Source: Epiperipatus broadwayi
Taxonomy: Eukaryota > Onychophora > Udeonychophora > Euonychophora > Peripatidae
Assembly (NCBI GenBank): GCA_028023455.1
Contig: JAQFVV010000230.1
Span: 994,001 to 1,058,000 of the forward strand
DNA: 64,000 nt
Reading direction: 5' to 3'
A program made the position numbers and the translations under genes. Positions 25,137 to 36,079 of the stretch are shown here, one piece after another. Within the stretch, counting starts at the first letter, position 1, and each line of letters begins with the position of its first letter. The notes under the pieces are model-generated. The model was not told the origin of the DNA, ran no database searches, and worked only from the letters and a program-made list of their open reading frames with translations.

Positions 25137-26282
25137 TTATTTCAACTTCATTCTCTCTCTATAATTATCCATTTTAGCCAACTTCTTCTTTTCTAAGTAC
25201 TTTCCCCATTTAGCATTAATATGGTTTTCACTTTCTTTGTTCTTAATAGCACACTTATATTCTCTGCATGCTTCTTTCCTCTCTTTTACTAATTTACTTT
25301 TATTTTTCTGCATATTCTTAACTAAAACCCTATTCTCCAACTTTTTCTACTTCACCACACCAGTCCTTATACTCATCCCCAACCAACTGTTCCATGACTT
25401 TATACTCCTACAACTTATTCTTATCGTTCACTCTCCATCCACATCTTTCACTATTGTTTCTACCTTTATTTCTATCCTTCATCACATTACTAATCATTTC
25501 TAGTACAATAAAGTTATGATAACTATTACATACTCTCTCTTCATTATCAAACACCTTAATTTTCCATATTTTATTCATTCCCTCTTTCTCTACCAATACA
25601 TAATCTATTGTGTGAAATATATTATCCCTAGACCATGTGTGTTGTCCCTCAATTCCCAATGCTCAAATTTACTCTTTGACAAAATTTGACCATTCTTATT
25701 ATCTACATCATCAATTTATTCAATATGTCCATTCATATCTCCTATAACCATTATTCTCTTCCCCTTTTCTTTAAAACTCTGTATATCCTTAACTAGGCAT
25801 TCATATATACTACTGTTCCACTCCATTACAGTTTGACTATCTCCAGTGGCTATATACACTACAGCCACCATCCATTCTTGTCTACCCAACCTTATTTCAA
25901 ACCACAAATGCTTAGACATTTAACAATATTTAAATATTTTTTCAATATAACACATATACTACCACCCCTTTTTTTCTTTTCTATTTATACCCTGCCATAC
26001 CCCATCTTCCAAAATAGGTTCTTCTCTTACATGTGTCTCCACCACTGCTAATATCTCAAGCTCTTCATTTTCAATTGCTTTATTTAATTCCAGCCACTTA
26101 TCTGGTCTACTACCACCTTGCATATTCAAAACCCCAATTTTAACAATTTCTTTTCTCCTAATTACTCTTTTATAAATTCTTTTGATTCTTTCATCCCCAT
26201 TACATTTATAAAAAACTTTCTTTTCATTAATATTACAGATCCATTCCTTCTCCACATCTACCCTTATATCTAAATCAACCAT
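25137..26282 (-). pseudogene. LINE copy B APE-type endonuclease, interrupted
   Basis: Starting with Met at 26282, the domain has K-I-G-V-L-N-M-Q-G-G (26113-26130), V-V-E-T-H (about 26031-26050, catalytic Glu), G-D-M-N-G (25729-25742) and T-I-D-Y-V-L (25601-25616). The last motif is S-Y-H-N-F at 25511-25527, where S-D-H is expected, so a catalytic Asp is lost. Frames break between 25959 and 25919 and between 25716 and 25659. The section 25340-25137 is a Lys/Glu-rich linker before the RT. This nuclease would nick target DNA for target-primed reverse transcription. Confidence 0.8.
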
Positions 26283-26340
26283 CTTTTGCTTATTTCTTAT
26301 ATCCCATCTATTCTTCTTTTTGACAGTATTACAATTTAAC

Positions 26341-26885
26341 CCCCCACCCCTTTAAAAGTTGTTATAGTGCGCCCCTAGTGGTGGGGAAAGCTGTATTTTA
26401 TCACAGTTATATATTTTTTTAATGATCAATATTTAAATGAATAGTTTGGTTGGCCATACAAGAACTACTTGGGGAAAAAAGTTATTTGGATTACTGGTAT
26501 TATAGACAATATAAAATATTGCTTGACTTTATTAATAAGTGATACTTTTTCCTTTACTGTTTATGTAGGTATTATATAAAGTTATCATCAATTAATATAA
26601 TAGAGAAGCAGATATGAAAAAAGATCCTGTATTGATGATTTGGCCAGACTGGATTCTGTAGGCTTTTACTTCTCAAATCTACTGCTCTACCTCTGCTCTG
26701 AACAATGTAGCATCTATGTAGCTAAATAAAAAGTGATTTTGTTTCTTAGACAATAATGTTTAAGCTCATAAGGCATCTATTGTTATGGGTACTATTTGTG
26801 TGCTTGAAACCAGAGTGAAATGCAGAAAAAAGTAATTGAAAGGAGAGAAGGTGTTGAATAAATAAAAAAAATGTGATCTTTCTTG
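26341..26885. other. Intergenic, nothing recognised
   Basis: AT-rich spacer between the 5' end of LINE B and the next foldback repeat; 'gcgcccctagtggtgggg' lies at 26369. Confidence 0.5.
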
Positions 26886-26887
26886 CA

Positions 26888-27300
26888 CAAAGGCAAAACT
26901 TTCAATATGGCAGTGCCACTCAGTGCAAGCAAGAGTAGTCAATGGATGCAGAAAGGTTTGTGCATAAAATTCCTATCTAATGCCTACTTATCCAATATCC
27001 CTAGACTAGTTTCTAGCTTGTGGCTTTTATCAGTGAGAAGTCTTGGATCTGTGATGCTGCAACTAGATCTTAGGATCTAAAGCAACTGTCCAGCAGTCAT
27101 CGTTTACTTTTTTAGCTAATTATAAATTTGCATCCAAAATGAAAACACAATAATGCTCATTAGCTACTATAGTCATATAGATCTGAACTTAGTTCAGCAT
27201 CCATACTTTTTTTGGTATCTTTGGTTCACTACCATAATCCTATTGGGCAAAATTGGTATTAAACCATCAAACATCATGATCATAATTCTTTATGCTTACA
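26888..27300 (+). repeat. Foldback-family copy, one terminus plus interior
   Basis: It begins with 'aaggcaaaactttc', runs through the family interior ('gccactcagtgcaagc', 'atccctagactagtttctag', 'cagtgagaagtcttggatc') and continues through an interior shared with 34.3-34.7 kb ('ccaaaatgaaaac', 'tcatatagatctgaac', 'attaaaccatcaaacatca'). The frame 26883-27080 is just this repeat read through and is not a gene. Confidence 0.7.
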
Positions 27301-27307
27301 CAAGATG

Positions 27308-27638
27308 ATAACACAGAGGCAAAACTCTCCACGGAGAAGCACCACTCAGTGCAAGCCAGAGTAATCAACGTAATTTCATTTTGTATTCAAGGCTTTATAG
27401 TTAGCTAAAAATGTAAAAGATGGCTTCTGGAGAGTTGCATTAGATCGTAAGATCGAGGCGCAGTGCTCTCAGTTCCAAGGCTCCCACTGATGAAAGCCAC
27501 ATGCTAGAAACTAGTCTGAGGATATTGGGTGAGTAGACACTAGATAGGCATTTTATGCACAAACCTTTCTGTATCCACTTATTACTCTGGCTTGTATTAA
27601 GTAGTGTTATTATATGGAGAATTTTGCCTCTGTGTTAT
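27308..27638. repeat. Foldback element with ~58-bp arms
   Basis: The left arm 'acacagaggcaaaactctcc' and following bases to 27367 are mirrored by the right arm ending 'gcctctgtgt' at 27636. The interior is the family sequence on the opposite strand relative to the 26888 copy, so two members lie in inverted, adjacent arrangement. Confidence 0.75.
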
Positions 27639-27891
27639 CAGCTTGTGTAAATATAAAGAATGGTGATCATGTGATATTTGATGGTTTAATCTCTTTCTTG
27701 CCTAATCAATCCTTACATAGATGAAATGTGAAAGATAACATATACATATAATAAATCCGTATGAGTGGCTGCCATAATTGAATATCAATCCAGAGATCAT
27801 TTACAAGAAGCTATTATCATGAGAATTTCGTAATGGTAGAAAAGATTCAATGCTGAATTGTTTTGGAAACAAATCAAGTAAATATATAGAC

Positions 27892-27903
27892 TGCGCATGC
27901 GCA
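27892..27903. promoter_or_regulatory. NRF1-type palindrome TGCGCATGCGCA
   Basis: A perfect 12-base palindrome matches the NRF1 (nuclear respiratory factor 1) consensus YGCGCAYGCGCR. It stands out in very AT-rich, CpG-poor surroundings. No gene start is visible within several kilobases, so function is unknown. Confidence 0.35.
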
Positions 27904-28324
27904 TACATTCGATCAGTAACAGATTTTGTGCATAGCTTATTCTATTTAGATATTTTCATTATTAAAAGTTTCACTTAATTGACTTTTTAAAAATTATTAT
28001 CGTATAAAATCGCAGTATATACGCATGTCATATTATACACTTTATGTGAATAAGAAATTGATGTAATTTTTTTTACATGTACGTTAGTAGTAAAATGTTA
28101 AAAGCTTTTTTATCTGCTGACATGTTTGTGTTAAAATCTTAATAGAAAGCATTTAGATGTTTAAGTCCGATAAATTAGCAAATGCTGTTAATGGAAATTC
28201 TTCGTACATTTTTTTTTTTTTTAATAACTGATATATATATACTGTTTGTTTGTAAACTAGCCTTACTTATATAATATGTATTCCTTTGTTACGATTCTGA
28301 CAAAAAATAATCGGGGGGGGGGGG

Positions 28325-28799
28325 TTCTATATTAGTATATAGAAGATGCGAGAATTAATGGCGCGAATTTCAATGGTTGGATAAACATACTAGAAATTAT
28401 TATCATATTATTGATTACCTTTTGTCTTAATCTGAAATATTTGTGTTATAACATGATTTTTATGCACGTGACTAATAGAGGAAAGTAACAGTGTTTGTCA
28501 TACAGACGATTGTGGTTGAAAGTCACGTCATCATTGTTTAGGAATTGGACTTGGACTAAGTTCATACTGAGATTAATGAACTGTTCTAATTTGAAAAACT
28601 ATAAAAATATGGTTTCTAAATATGAAAAATTTGAGTTTGGAAGACATATGAAGGCAAAAAGAGAAGTGTGACAATTTTTTATCGATATTATGCATTGCGG
28701 CATTGAGTCTCCATGAAAAAAATGATGTTTATATCTTCAAGCTGCAAGCATAAAGTGCTAGCACGTGTGAATCATGCATCACCACACAAAATGGTGTTT
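28325..28799. other. Intergenic after a 12-G run
   Basis: A run of 12 G is at 28313-28324. The rest shows no coding or repeat signature until the mariner remnant; 28690-28800 may be more of that element. Confidence 0.4.
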
Positions 28800-29137
28800 T
28801 TGTAATCGTCAATGCTCTTCCTGACATTACCAAATCTTGTGAACCACTTGAAAATATCCTTGTGACTTATGGCTTGCCATGCACAGTTTGAATCATTTCA
28901 AACATTTTAGTAGCGATTTGCTCAAATTAAAACAGAAATTATGTCAGTGCAATGTTCCATCATGGATAACAGTATGAAACACGCTCACATTCCATGCCAT
29001 AAGTTTGTGTTCTAGATATTACTAGTGTCTTAAAATTTTAGTAATGATCTTATGTAACATGTATTGATCCAGAGATAGCACTGCGAGCAGCTTGTAGAAT
29101 GAACCAGTTACCTTTTCATTAGGACATACTGTATATA
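28800..29137 (-). mobile_element. Mariner-like remnant, N-terminal part
   Basis: On the minus strand, the terminal sequence starting near 29134 (acagtatgtcctaatgaaaa) and the following 100 bases match the ends of the copies at 16.2-16.7 and 40.2 kb. At about 28940-28815 it encodes K-M-F-E-M-I-Q-T-V-H-G-K-P, then after a frameshift K-W-F-T-R-F-G-N-V-R-K-S-I-D-D, the mariner transposase helix-turn-helix. The catalytic domain is not recognised. Confidence 0.6.
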
Positions 29138-31240
29138 ACTTCACTAATTTTCTGTTACCAACAGATCTAATTTCCCACATATTTTGGGTTAATTTGTATG
29201 ATTTCTCATAACTTTGACCAGGTGTGGAAATTGTACCAGAACTAATTCATTGATTTGTCATGAGTTTTGCTCTACTTCAATTGTCATGTTCTGACATGCT
29301 TGACATGTTTAATTATGTTTATAATGATTTGTTTATGGTTTGTTAAAGTTCATAGTATTTTGTTGCTGTGTTGTTTTGTGATGTATGAGTTTTTTTACTC
29401 ATGATAACATAATTATGACTAATCTGGAGTTATTCTTATACATTGTAATACTACAGGAAAATACAGGGTCTTATCTGGGGTGATAGTTAGCAGTGCATGA
29501 ACATCAACTGCTAGCCATTTGAACTCTACAGAAAATTGGGATTTAAACCATGAGGGATCTGTGAAATTGTATTTTCATCCTCAAGTTAAAAATAAAAAAT
29601 AAAAATTTAATCTCAGAGAGATGAGCATAATAGATCACTCTGAGGGATTGGCATAGCTAGTTACAAGTTCACCAGCACTCCCCAAAAGTAATACTCATTC
29701 ATCATCATGAAAGACCTATCAAAATAAATCAACAGTTAGTCGTGTGATGATTTGAAATGAGTCTCCTGTAGACCAGGCTAACTATTGAGCCTTTTCCAGC
29801 CTGGACAATTATTTGAACCTTAATTTGGATGCATAAACTTAAGTGATAATCCATAAGAATATAACAAAAAAAATAATGCTGGGATATTAAAACATGCTGA
29901 TCATCATCAATGCTCTGGACACTTAGTACCCTTAATGTGTACTGGCTAACTATAAACTTAATTTCTAATAGAGACCAAACTAAATAAAATGTACTGCATG
30001 GACTTTGAAGAATATCCTCTTTGTGCCAACCTAGGAATCATCATCATCATTTAGATGCCCATACACTAAATATAATCCCTCTATCTCATATAGATGTTAT
30101 GCACAAATCTAGCTCAGGAAGCAAGAACTCTAATTTATTACTGTGAGCAAGAGGGAAATAAATATATAAATTAGCTTATTATAAATAATCTTAAGCAATT
30201 CATGAATTTCCCTACTTATAAATAACTAGTTTTATTGGGATCATCAAGAAAAAAAGTAAATCCTAGAATATAAGCTGTCATGATATAAGGTCACACCCAT
30301 TGCAATTCATGAAACAAGAATTGAATAGAATAAATTAATTAAGACTAAAAATAATATTTTTTAAAACAATTATTTAATATCTAATTAACAAAAAAATGGC
30401 ATGATAGTAGATAATTTCAAACATCCATTTCATCAAAGAAATACGTTTTTACAAAAATTACATTAACCAAACAGTTATTTTTTATTCATTGATTAACTTT
30501 AAATTCATTAGTTCTTTCTTTAAAATTTTTAAGTTTGTTTGATTTTACATAGATTGCAAATTGAGAGAGAGAAAAAGCAAATTAGATTTATACCAGATTA
30601 TCCTTTTTCTTAAAAAGGCTATTGTACCATTTGTAAGAGACAATTGACTGGGTTTTACAAAAAAAAATGTCTAATAATTTGTAATATTTTAAGTTAGTGA
30701 AGTATTTACTGTTTTCAATTCTTATTCAACACACAAAAAACCTTATTACATTTATAAAACAAAATAAAATTTCTATTAAGAAAGAAAAATAGTGTGCAGG
30801 CATAATAAAAAATACCTCTAGCCATAGCTTTCTTGTTTGTGGAGGTCTGTTCCAGTTGCTTCTGATGGAGTTTCTCCCTGAAGGCTTTTAAATATGGGCC
30901 TGGTTAAATTTGTCATTTCCTGGGTCTGTAGCAATTCCAGGTAAACAAAAAGTATCAAATTTTGTCCATTTGGTTCTCTTGAATTTCCAGGTGAGACAGA
31001 CTTGTGCTTTTGGTTGAAGGCAAGAATTCCAGTGAAGGTAAGTTACACTGAGGAAGGCGATGCCTAGCTTTTAGCTGAACTTAGCACATGGTTTTCATTG
31101 TACAAACCATTTTTATTGCTAAACTCATAGTATGTTAAAAGCTGGCTTAAAAACTTTTATTATTACATTTAATAATTTGGTTAAGATTCCTGCTGTGTTA
31201 TGCCACAGGTTGATAAAGGCTTCTGCTTTTTTGCAGCAGC
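29138..31240. other. Intergenic, nothing firm
   Basis: AT-rich sequence. A short tRNA B-box-like string occurs near 29545 on the minus strand ('ggtttaaatccc'). A GC-richer block at 30820-31080 has no reading frame or motif I recognise. Confidence 0.45.
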
Positions 31241-31243
31241 TGG

Positions 31244-31420
31244 ATTAAACTTGGGCTGCTCTTTCTTCAACACCTAAGTTAGGAATACTTGTTTTTTTTT
31301 TCAGTTATAGAATTAAGATTTGACTGCTCTCTTCAACAGTTAAGTTAGCAATTTTCTTAATTTTTCAGCCACATGATTAAGATTTGACTGCTGTCTTCAA
31401 CAATTAAGTTAGCAATAACC
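31244..31420 (+). repeat. Short tandem array, ~64-68 bp period
   Basis: Three units begin at 31244, 31312 and 31376, each with 'attaa.atttgactgct', 'cttcaaca.ttaagttag' and 'aat'. The last unit is cut off by the SINE that follows. Confidence 0.7.
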
Positions 31421-31427
31421 TCTGACC

Positions 31428-31520
31428 TGTCAAGCATTGGTGGCCAAGTGGTTAGCACAGCTGCCTTACAGGCAGTTGTCCTGGGGTTTGCTTCCTGGCC
31501 AATGCTTTGACATATTCAAA
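31428..31520 (+). repeat. tRNA-like SINE
   Basis: The unit has a polymerase III A-box region ('tggccaagtggttagc'), an anticodon-stem-like section, a B-box region ('ggggtttgcttcc') and an acceptor-like end pairing 'aagcattgg' with 'ccaatgctt'. The pairing extends into 'tcaa'/'ttga' flanks. A short A-rich tail follows. It is the same family as 40350-40446 and 56508-56600, at about 90 bases each. The loop reads CTTACAG where the 56.5-kb copy has CTTGCAA. It is a tRNA-derived retroposon, probably not a functional tRNA. Confidence 0.75.
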
Positions 31521-32563
31521 AAATAATAATAACCTCTCTCCAGACACTTGAGTATAATCCTTAATTCATATCCCCACATATATTTTTTAGAACAATCTTG
31601 CCCACATGCCAATTACAAGCTGTTTCTTACATTATTTTCATGACAACCGATTAATTAAAATTTCATAAAAACAATTGTTCAGACAATTCTCTCCTTAATC
31701 ATAGAAATTAAAAAACAAGTTAAGAACTTACATTTAATAACATAAAATTCTTGACACTCCTTTATAATTAAAAACCAAATCTTCTTGCAAAGAAAACAAC
31801 AAGATAATCTGTTAATTGCATTGATGTGATTTTTCTTTTTCATTAAAAAGAGAAAAAAAACTCTGATTCATTAAAATAAAATTTACAAAATTATTAAATT
31901 CTAATTTTGCTCTTTTCTCTTTATTATTATTATTATTTTTTTTTTTTAAAAAAAAAAATACTCTAAATATATTTAATGTTTGAAAATTTTTATACTATCA
32001 CATGAGGATTTTACAAACATTTAGTTAAATGAAGACCCATAATAAAAATATGCATTGGAAAATTAAATTTTATTTTTTCCTTAATTAAATTTGTTTTTTA
32101 TTTCTCAAACCTGAGGAACCTGCATCATCTATTTAATTATTTATTTTTCTAGTACAGCAATGTAACCAACTGGTTACAATATATATACAGTGACAACTTG
32201 AGACCTCTATAAAAAAATTGATCCAGAATAGTTTCATTACAACTTTTTGTTGTTGCTTGGTGCTACTATAGTGTAGAATCTACACAATAGATTGAAGCAC
32301 ATGGTATGACCAAAAAAAAACTTAATCAAAAATTAAAATGCATTTCTTACTAAATTTGTAGCAATAATTGTCTTAAATAAACTTTATGAAAATAATATAT
32401 TTAACAATGAAAACTATATTTAATAACCAAGGTAATACAACATTAATAAATCTTGAATTTATGGCAACAAATCTATTAAATACATTCACAAAAATGTACA
32501 AGGCATCTGTAGATTATTTGAATCATATATGATCTCCATTTCCTATGTGTACACAAGCTGTTA
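31521..32563. other. Intergenic, nothing recognised
   Basis: AT-rich low-complexity DNA including a T-run/A-run pair near 31935-31960. Confidence 0.5.
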
Positions 32564-32834
32564 ATACAGTAGCAAACTATTTATACAATAGTGCCACACA
32601 GTGTGAGCCTTAGGTAAAAGGTAGCTGCTGGAGAGCTGCATTAGATCCTATGATCTAGGTGGTCCTTTTAGATCCAAGGCTCCTCAATGATGAAATCGAC
32701 ATGCTAGAAACTAGTCTAGGGATATTGAATGTGTAGGCACTAAATAGGAATTTTATGCACAAACCTTCATGCTTCCATTGATTATCATGGCTTGCACTGG
32801 ATGGCAATACCTTATGAATAGTTTACTATTGTAC
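32564..32834. repeat. Foldback element with diverged arms
   Basis: The left end 'acagtagcaaactat' and right end 'atagtttactattgt' are inverted, and the interior is the family sequence on the minus strand ('aaggctcctcaatgatgaaa', 'ctagaaactagtctagg'). The usual 'ctccatacag' terminus has been replaced by 'tatttatacaatag', so this copy has altered ends. Confidence 0.65.
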
Positions 32835-33499
32835 ATCTCTTTTAATATTATTTATATTATAAAGGCAATCTATCCCATTTTTTTGTTAATTTAAATAAGA
32901 AGTTTTTCTGTTTTATTTTGTAAATTTCTATTAAAAGTCTTAACATTTCCCAAGGAAACTGGAGTAATAAAATATGTCATAAACAATTAAATGGCACTCT
33001 TTTTTCCTTTACTTTTTATAATAAATTAATCATATTTATTTTTTAAAAATATAGTAACTACATGTAATTAATAATACCTGTGATTTTTTTTATATGCATT
33101 AATGTAATAGACTTATTGCTACAATTTATGTTTTATTAATGCAAAATTGTTGTGTTTATGGAATTAATATAAACACAGGCGCGTATAAATACGTTTATAA
33201 TATATATTTATTAATATAATATGAAATAAATATACACTTACATATTTATACTATATATATATATATACCATTACCTGCCACTGGTGGCAAGATATAGTTT
33301 CTAGTTGCTATGCAACTATAGAAAGAAAAGGACTCCAAGTTCCTTTATAATTTACCTGCAACTTCTGGTTGTTTGTGAGCCTGCCTTGTAAGTAGGTATG
33401 GTGACCCTTCCTGCTGTACTCTGATAGCTTTTCTCATGTCTGTGCTAGATTCTATTAGGTTCCAGTCATGAACATGGAATTGCTTCATTGCATTATCCA
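32835..33499. other. Intergenic, possible retroelement flank
   Basis: AT-rich to 33280. The section 33290-33480 is GC-richer and may be the part of the gypsy element following the integrase core, but I recognise no motif there. Confidence 0.4.
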
Positions 33500-33790
33500 T
33501 TTAACTTTACAGTTGATATAATGGTTGTGCCATTGTTTGAAACTATAGTTTTAGGCAGGTCATGTGTAGCAAATAGCCTCCTAAGAGTTTTTATAGTTGC
33601 TATGAACTGGAGTAATGGTAGTTATACTGCCTCCAGCCATTTAGAGTAAGAATCAATGACTATTAATAAGTTTTTCCTTCAATGGACATGCGTGGATGAT
33701 GAATCCTGGTTCAGTAACTTAGGCCAGTGAACTTTTTGCTTTTTGCGGACATATTTTAGTTCATTTTGTAATGCCAATAATTTATTTTGT
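33500..33790 (-). pseudogene. Ty3/gypsy-type integrase core remnant
   Basis: Minus-strand translation gives D-S-Y-S-K-W-L-E-A-V, then after one stop T-I-K-T-L-R-R-L-F-A-T-H-D-L-P, then T-I-V-S-N-N-G-T. These are the blocks around the first and second catalytic acidic residues of retroviral-type integrases of LTR retrotransposons. The second catalytic Asp (usually V-S-D-N-G-T) is Asn. No LTRs, protease or reverse transcriptase are seen nearby. It is a short dead fragment. Confidence 0.7.
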
Positions 33791-34309
33791 ATTTTTTTGG
33801 TTGCTAAATGAATTATTTTCATGCATTTATTTAATACACTGCAGTTTATTTCTTATCGATTAGCTCTTTATTTTGTTAATGGTATAAACTAAGTAACTTC
33901 ATCACATGGATAGACCATATGCTGTAGAAGAACTTTATTTTCTTGGTTTGTTTCTAGGTGAATAAATGAATTGTATGAAAATCTGACCCTTTGTCTCTTT
34001 TTTCTGCCTCATTTGTGGCTGAAAATTAATTCCATAATTGATAAATTAATTAAATACTTTATTTAAAGTGTGTAGACATGAATATTAAAATCTACATTTT
34101 ATTATGTTTCAAAAAATATGATTAAAATATCATAGTGAAACATCACTCACTAAAACTTACAGCTATATGGATATTTTATTCATCTATGTATCCAGAAAAG
34201 AAGGATAGAAATTAAACATTTCTGGGTGTAATGTGAAAAATTGATCAAGAAGTTTTAAATCAAAGGGTTTAGGTAAAAAAAAAAAATAACTTTTTAATTT
34301 AAACAGTGA

Positions 34310-34800
34310 CACACTCTCCATAGGATTATGCATAAAATCCCTATCTAATGCCTACTCATCCAATATCCCCAGACTAGTTTCTAGATTGTGATTTTTATCA
34401 GTGAGGAGCCTTGGATCGAAGCCCACTGTGCCTAAATTTAGAATCCAATGCAACTCTCCAGCAGCCATGTTTTACATTTTTCATTAATTATAAAACTAAT
34501 TCCAAAATGAAAACTAATAATGTTTTCAATCCCAAGCTCTTTTGCTCATATAGTCATATAGATTCGAACCCAGATTAGTATCTATGCATTTTGTTGACTT
34601 TGGTTCTTTGATAACCATAGTCAACATTATTTCATAGGCAGGAAAGCTATTAAACTTCTAAACATCACAAGGACCACTATTTTCTATGCTTACACAAGCT
34701 GTTAAAAGTGATAAACTCCATCTAGTGCAAGCCACAGTAATCAATGAATGCAAGAAGGTTTGTTTTAATAGCTTGTGTGATCATGTGATGTTTAGTGGTT
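34310..34800 (+). repeat. Foldback-family copies, fragmentary
   Basis: 34312-34490 is the left interior starting 'ctccatag' ('aaaatccctatctaatgcct', 'cagactagtttctag'). 34490-34690 is the second interior shared with 27.1-27.3 kb. 34690-34800 is another end fragment ('ctagtgcaagccacagtaat') followed by 'gatcatgtgatgtttagtgg'. The frame 34686-34868 is repeat-derived. Confidence 0.65.
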
Positions 34801-35154
34801 TAACTTTTAATTTTTTTAATAATTTGGGAGAAGAAGGGGAGTTAACTTTTTTCACTTCCACTAATTAAACTAAAATAGAAAGTTATTAGTGTTTTAACAG
34901 AATATTACAATTATTCTGTTTCTGTGTGCTAGCTTTTTTTCCCCAAAGGAGAAAATTTATAAATTTATTTATTGTTAAATCATTTTGGTTGACCTTTTCT
35001 TGCTGATTTACAATTGGTGCTGATGTATGTATGATCTCATGAAGTAGTAATAAATTGTTTATATTTGTTGTATGCTTTTTAAATAAAGTATATTTTCTTT
35101 TTTGTTAATAATCTTTTCTAATTTCTTATACTATCCATATATATAAAATGTCTA
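34801..35154. other. Intergenic, nothing recognised
   Basis: AT-rich DNA without a visible feature. Confidence 0.5.
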
Positions 35155-35285
35155 TTTTCTCTGTTGTCTGAATGGCAAATGTATGTATGTTCTTAAGACT
35201 GTTGTATGTTAAATTCACAATCCTTGTTGTTTGAATGGTGAATGTATATTTGTCCGTAAGGCTGTTATTATGTCAAATTCAAAAT
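35155..35285 (+). repeat. Tandem duplication, ~63 bp
   Basis: 'tgttgtctgaatggcaaatg' at 35162 recurs as 'tgttgtttgaatggtgaatg' at 35225, followed in both by 'aagactgtt/aaggctgtt' and 'aaattca'. Confidence 0.65.
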
Positions 35286-35489
35286 CAATTAAAAGAACTA
35301 TTACATTTGTTTGTATTACAAAAAATATTTTATGTTAAGGAAATAATAGTTGTCCATAATGCAGTTAAATTTATATATCAAATATAACAAGTTTATAAAA
35401 ATTTAAATTTTAACATAGAGGCTTAATTTGATTACGAGCATTTTATTCAAAGCAAGTAATTTTCCAAAGCAAAAAAAGTTTGTTAAAGC

Positions 35490-35960
35490 AATCAATTAAA
35501 AAAAAACTGTTACAAAAACTCACTTTTATTTATATTTAATCTTTAAAAAAAATTGTAAAAGTAGCCATTTAAAAAAAACTATTACAAAAACAATAGTCTT
35601 TCAGGCCCGCTATATTTATCACCTTTATTTATATAATATTAAAATCTTTCATTTAATTTACAAAGCATATTTTATGTGAAGGAAGTAATTCGGCCATTAA
35701 TAAACCATAATACAAAAACAGTGGCCTTTCAGACAGAATATATTTATCAACATTTATTTATATAATATTAAAATCATTTGTTTAATTTACATTAAATCTT
35801 TAAAAAAAAAATCTTAAAGCAACGAATTAAAAAAAAACTATTACAAAGATGACATTCTTTCAAACCAGCTATATTTCTCACACTTACTTATATAATATTA
35901 AAATCTTTAATTTAATTTACATTAAATCTTAAAAAAAAATCTTAATGCAATCAATTAAAA
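35490..35960 (+). repeat. Tandem array, ~130 bp period
   Basis: The landmark 'tataatattaaaatc' recurs at about 35632, 35761 and 35891. Each unit also holds 'aaaaactattacaaa', 'ctttca' and 'tatatttatca'. About 3.5 diverged units with A-run length variation are present, a small satellite-like array. Confidence 0.75.
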
Positions 35961-36079
35961 AAACTATTTAAAGTTCAGTTTTATTTTTAAAAAAGGAAGT
36001 TATTTTTGTGAAAAATAATCATTAATTTTTATTATTTATTTTTGAAATTCAAATTAAATTTAAAAGATTAAGAAGCATA

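Larger units (their letters stand above)
22849..26340 (-). mobile_element. Non-LTR retrotransposon copy B, near full length
   Basis: About 3.5 kb on the minus strand. It has an endonuclease start at 26282, reverse transcriptase at about 24.9-23.9 kb, a C-terminal knuckle near 23.2 kb, and a 3' tail of short repeats (TGTGATGTGATGT on the plus strand at 22849-22860, i.e. acatcacatcaca). No separate upstream ORF1 is visible before the Met at 26282. The compact EN-RT layout and short-repeat tail resemble RTE-type elements, but the clade is inference. Confidence 0.85.

Noticed and set aside
26883-27080. 65-codon frame resembling the one at 61639-61887
   Set aside because: The similarity between the two is real but comes from the shared foldback repeat, which has no coding constraint.
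35490-35960. Possible CRISPR-like array
   Set aside because: Units are 130 bp, diverged, with no short conserved repeat and no spacers; the genome is eukaryotic.
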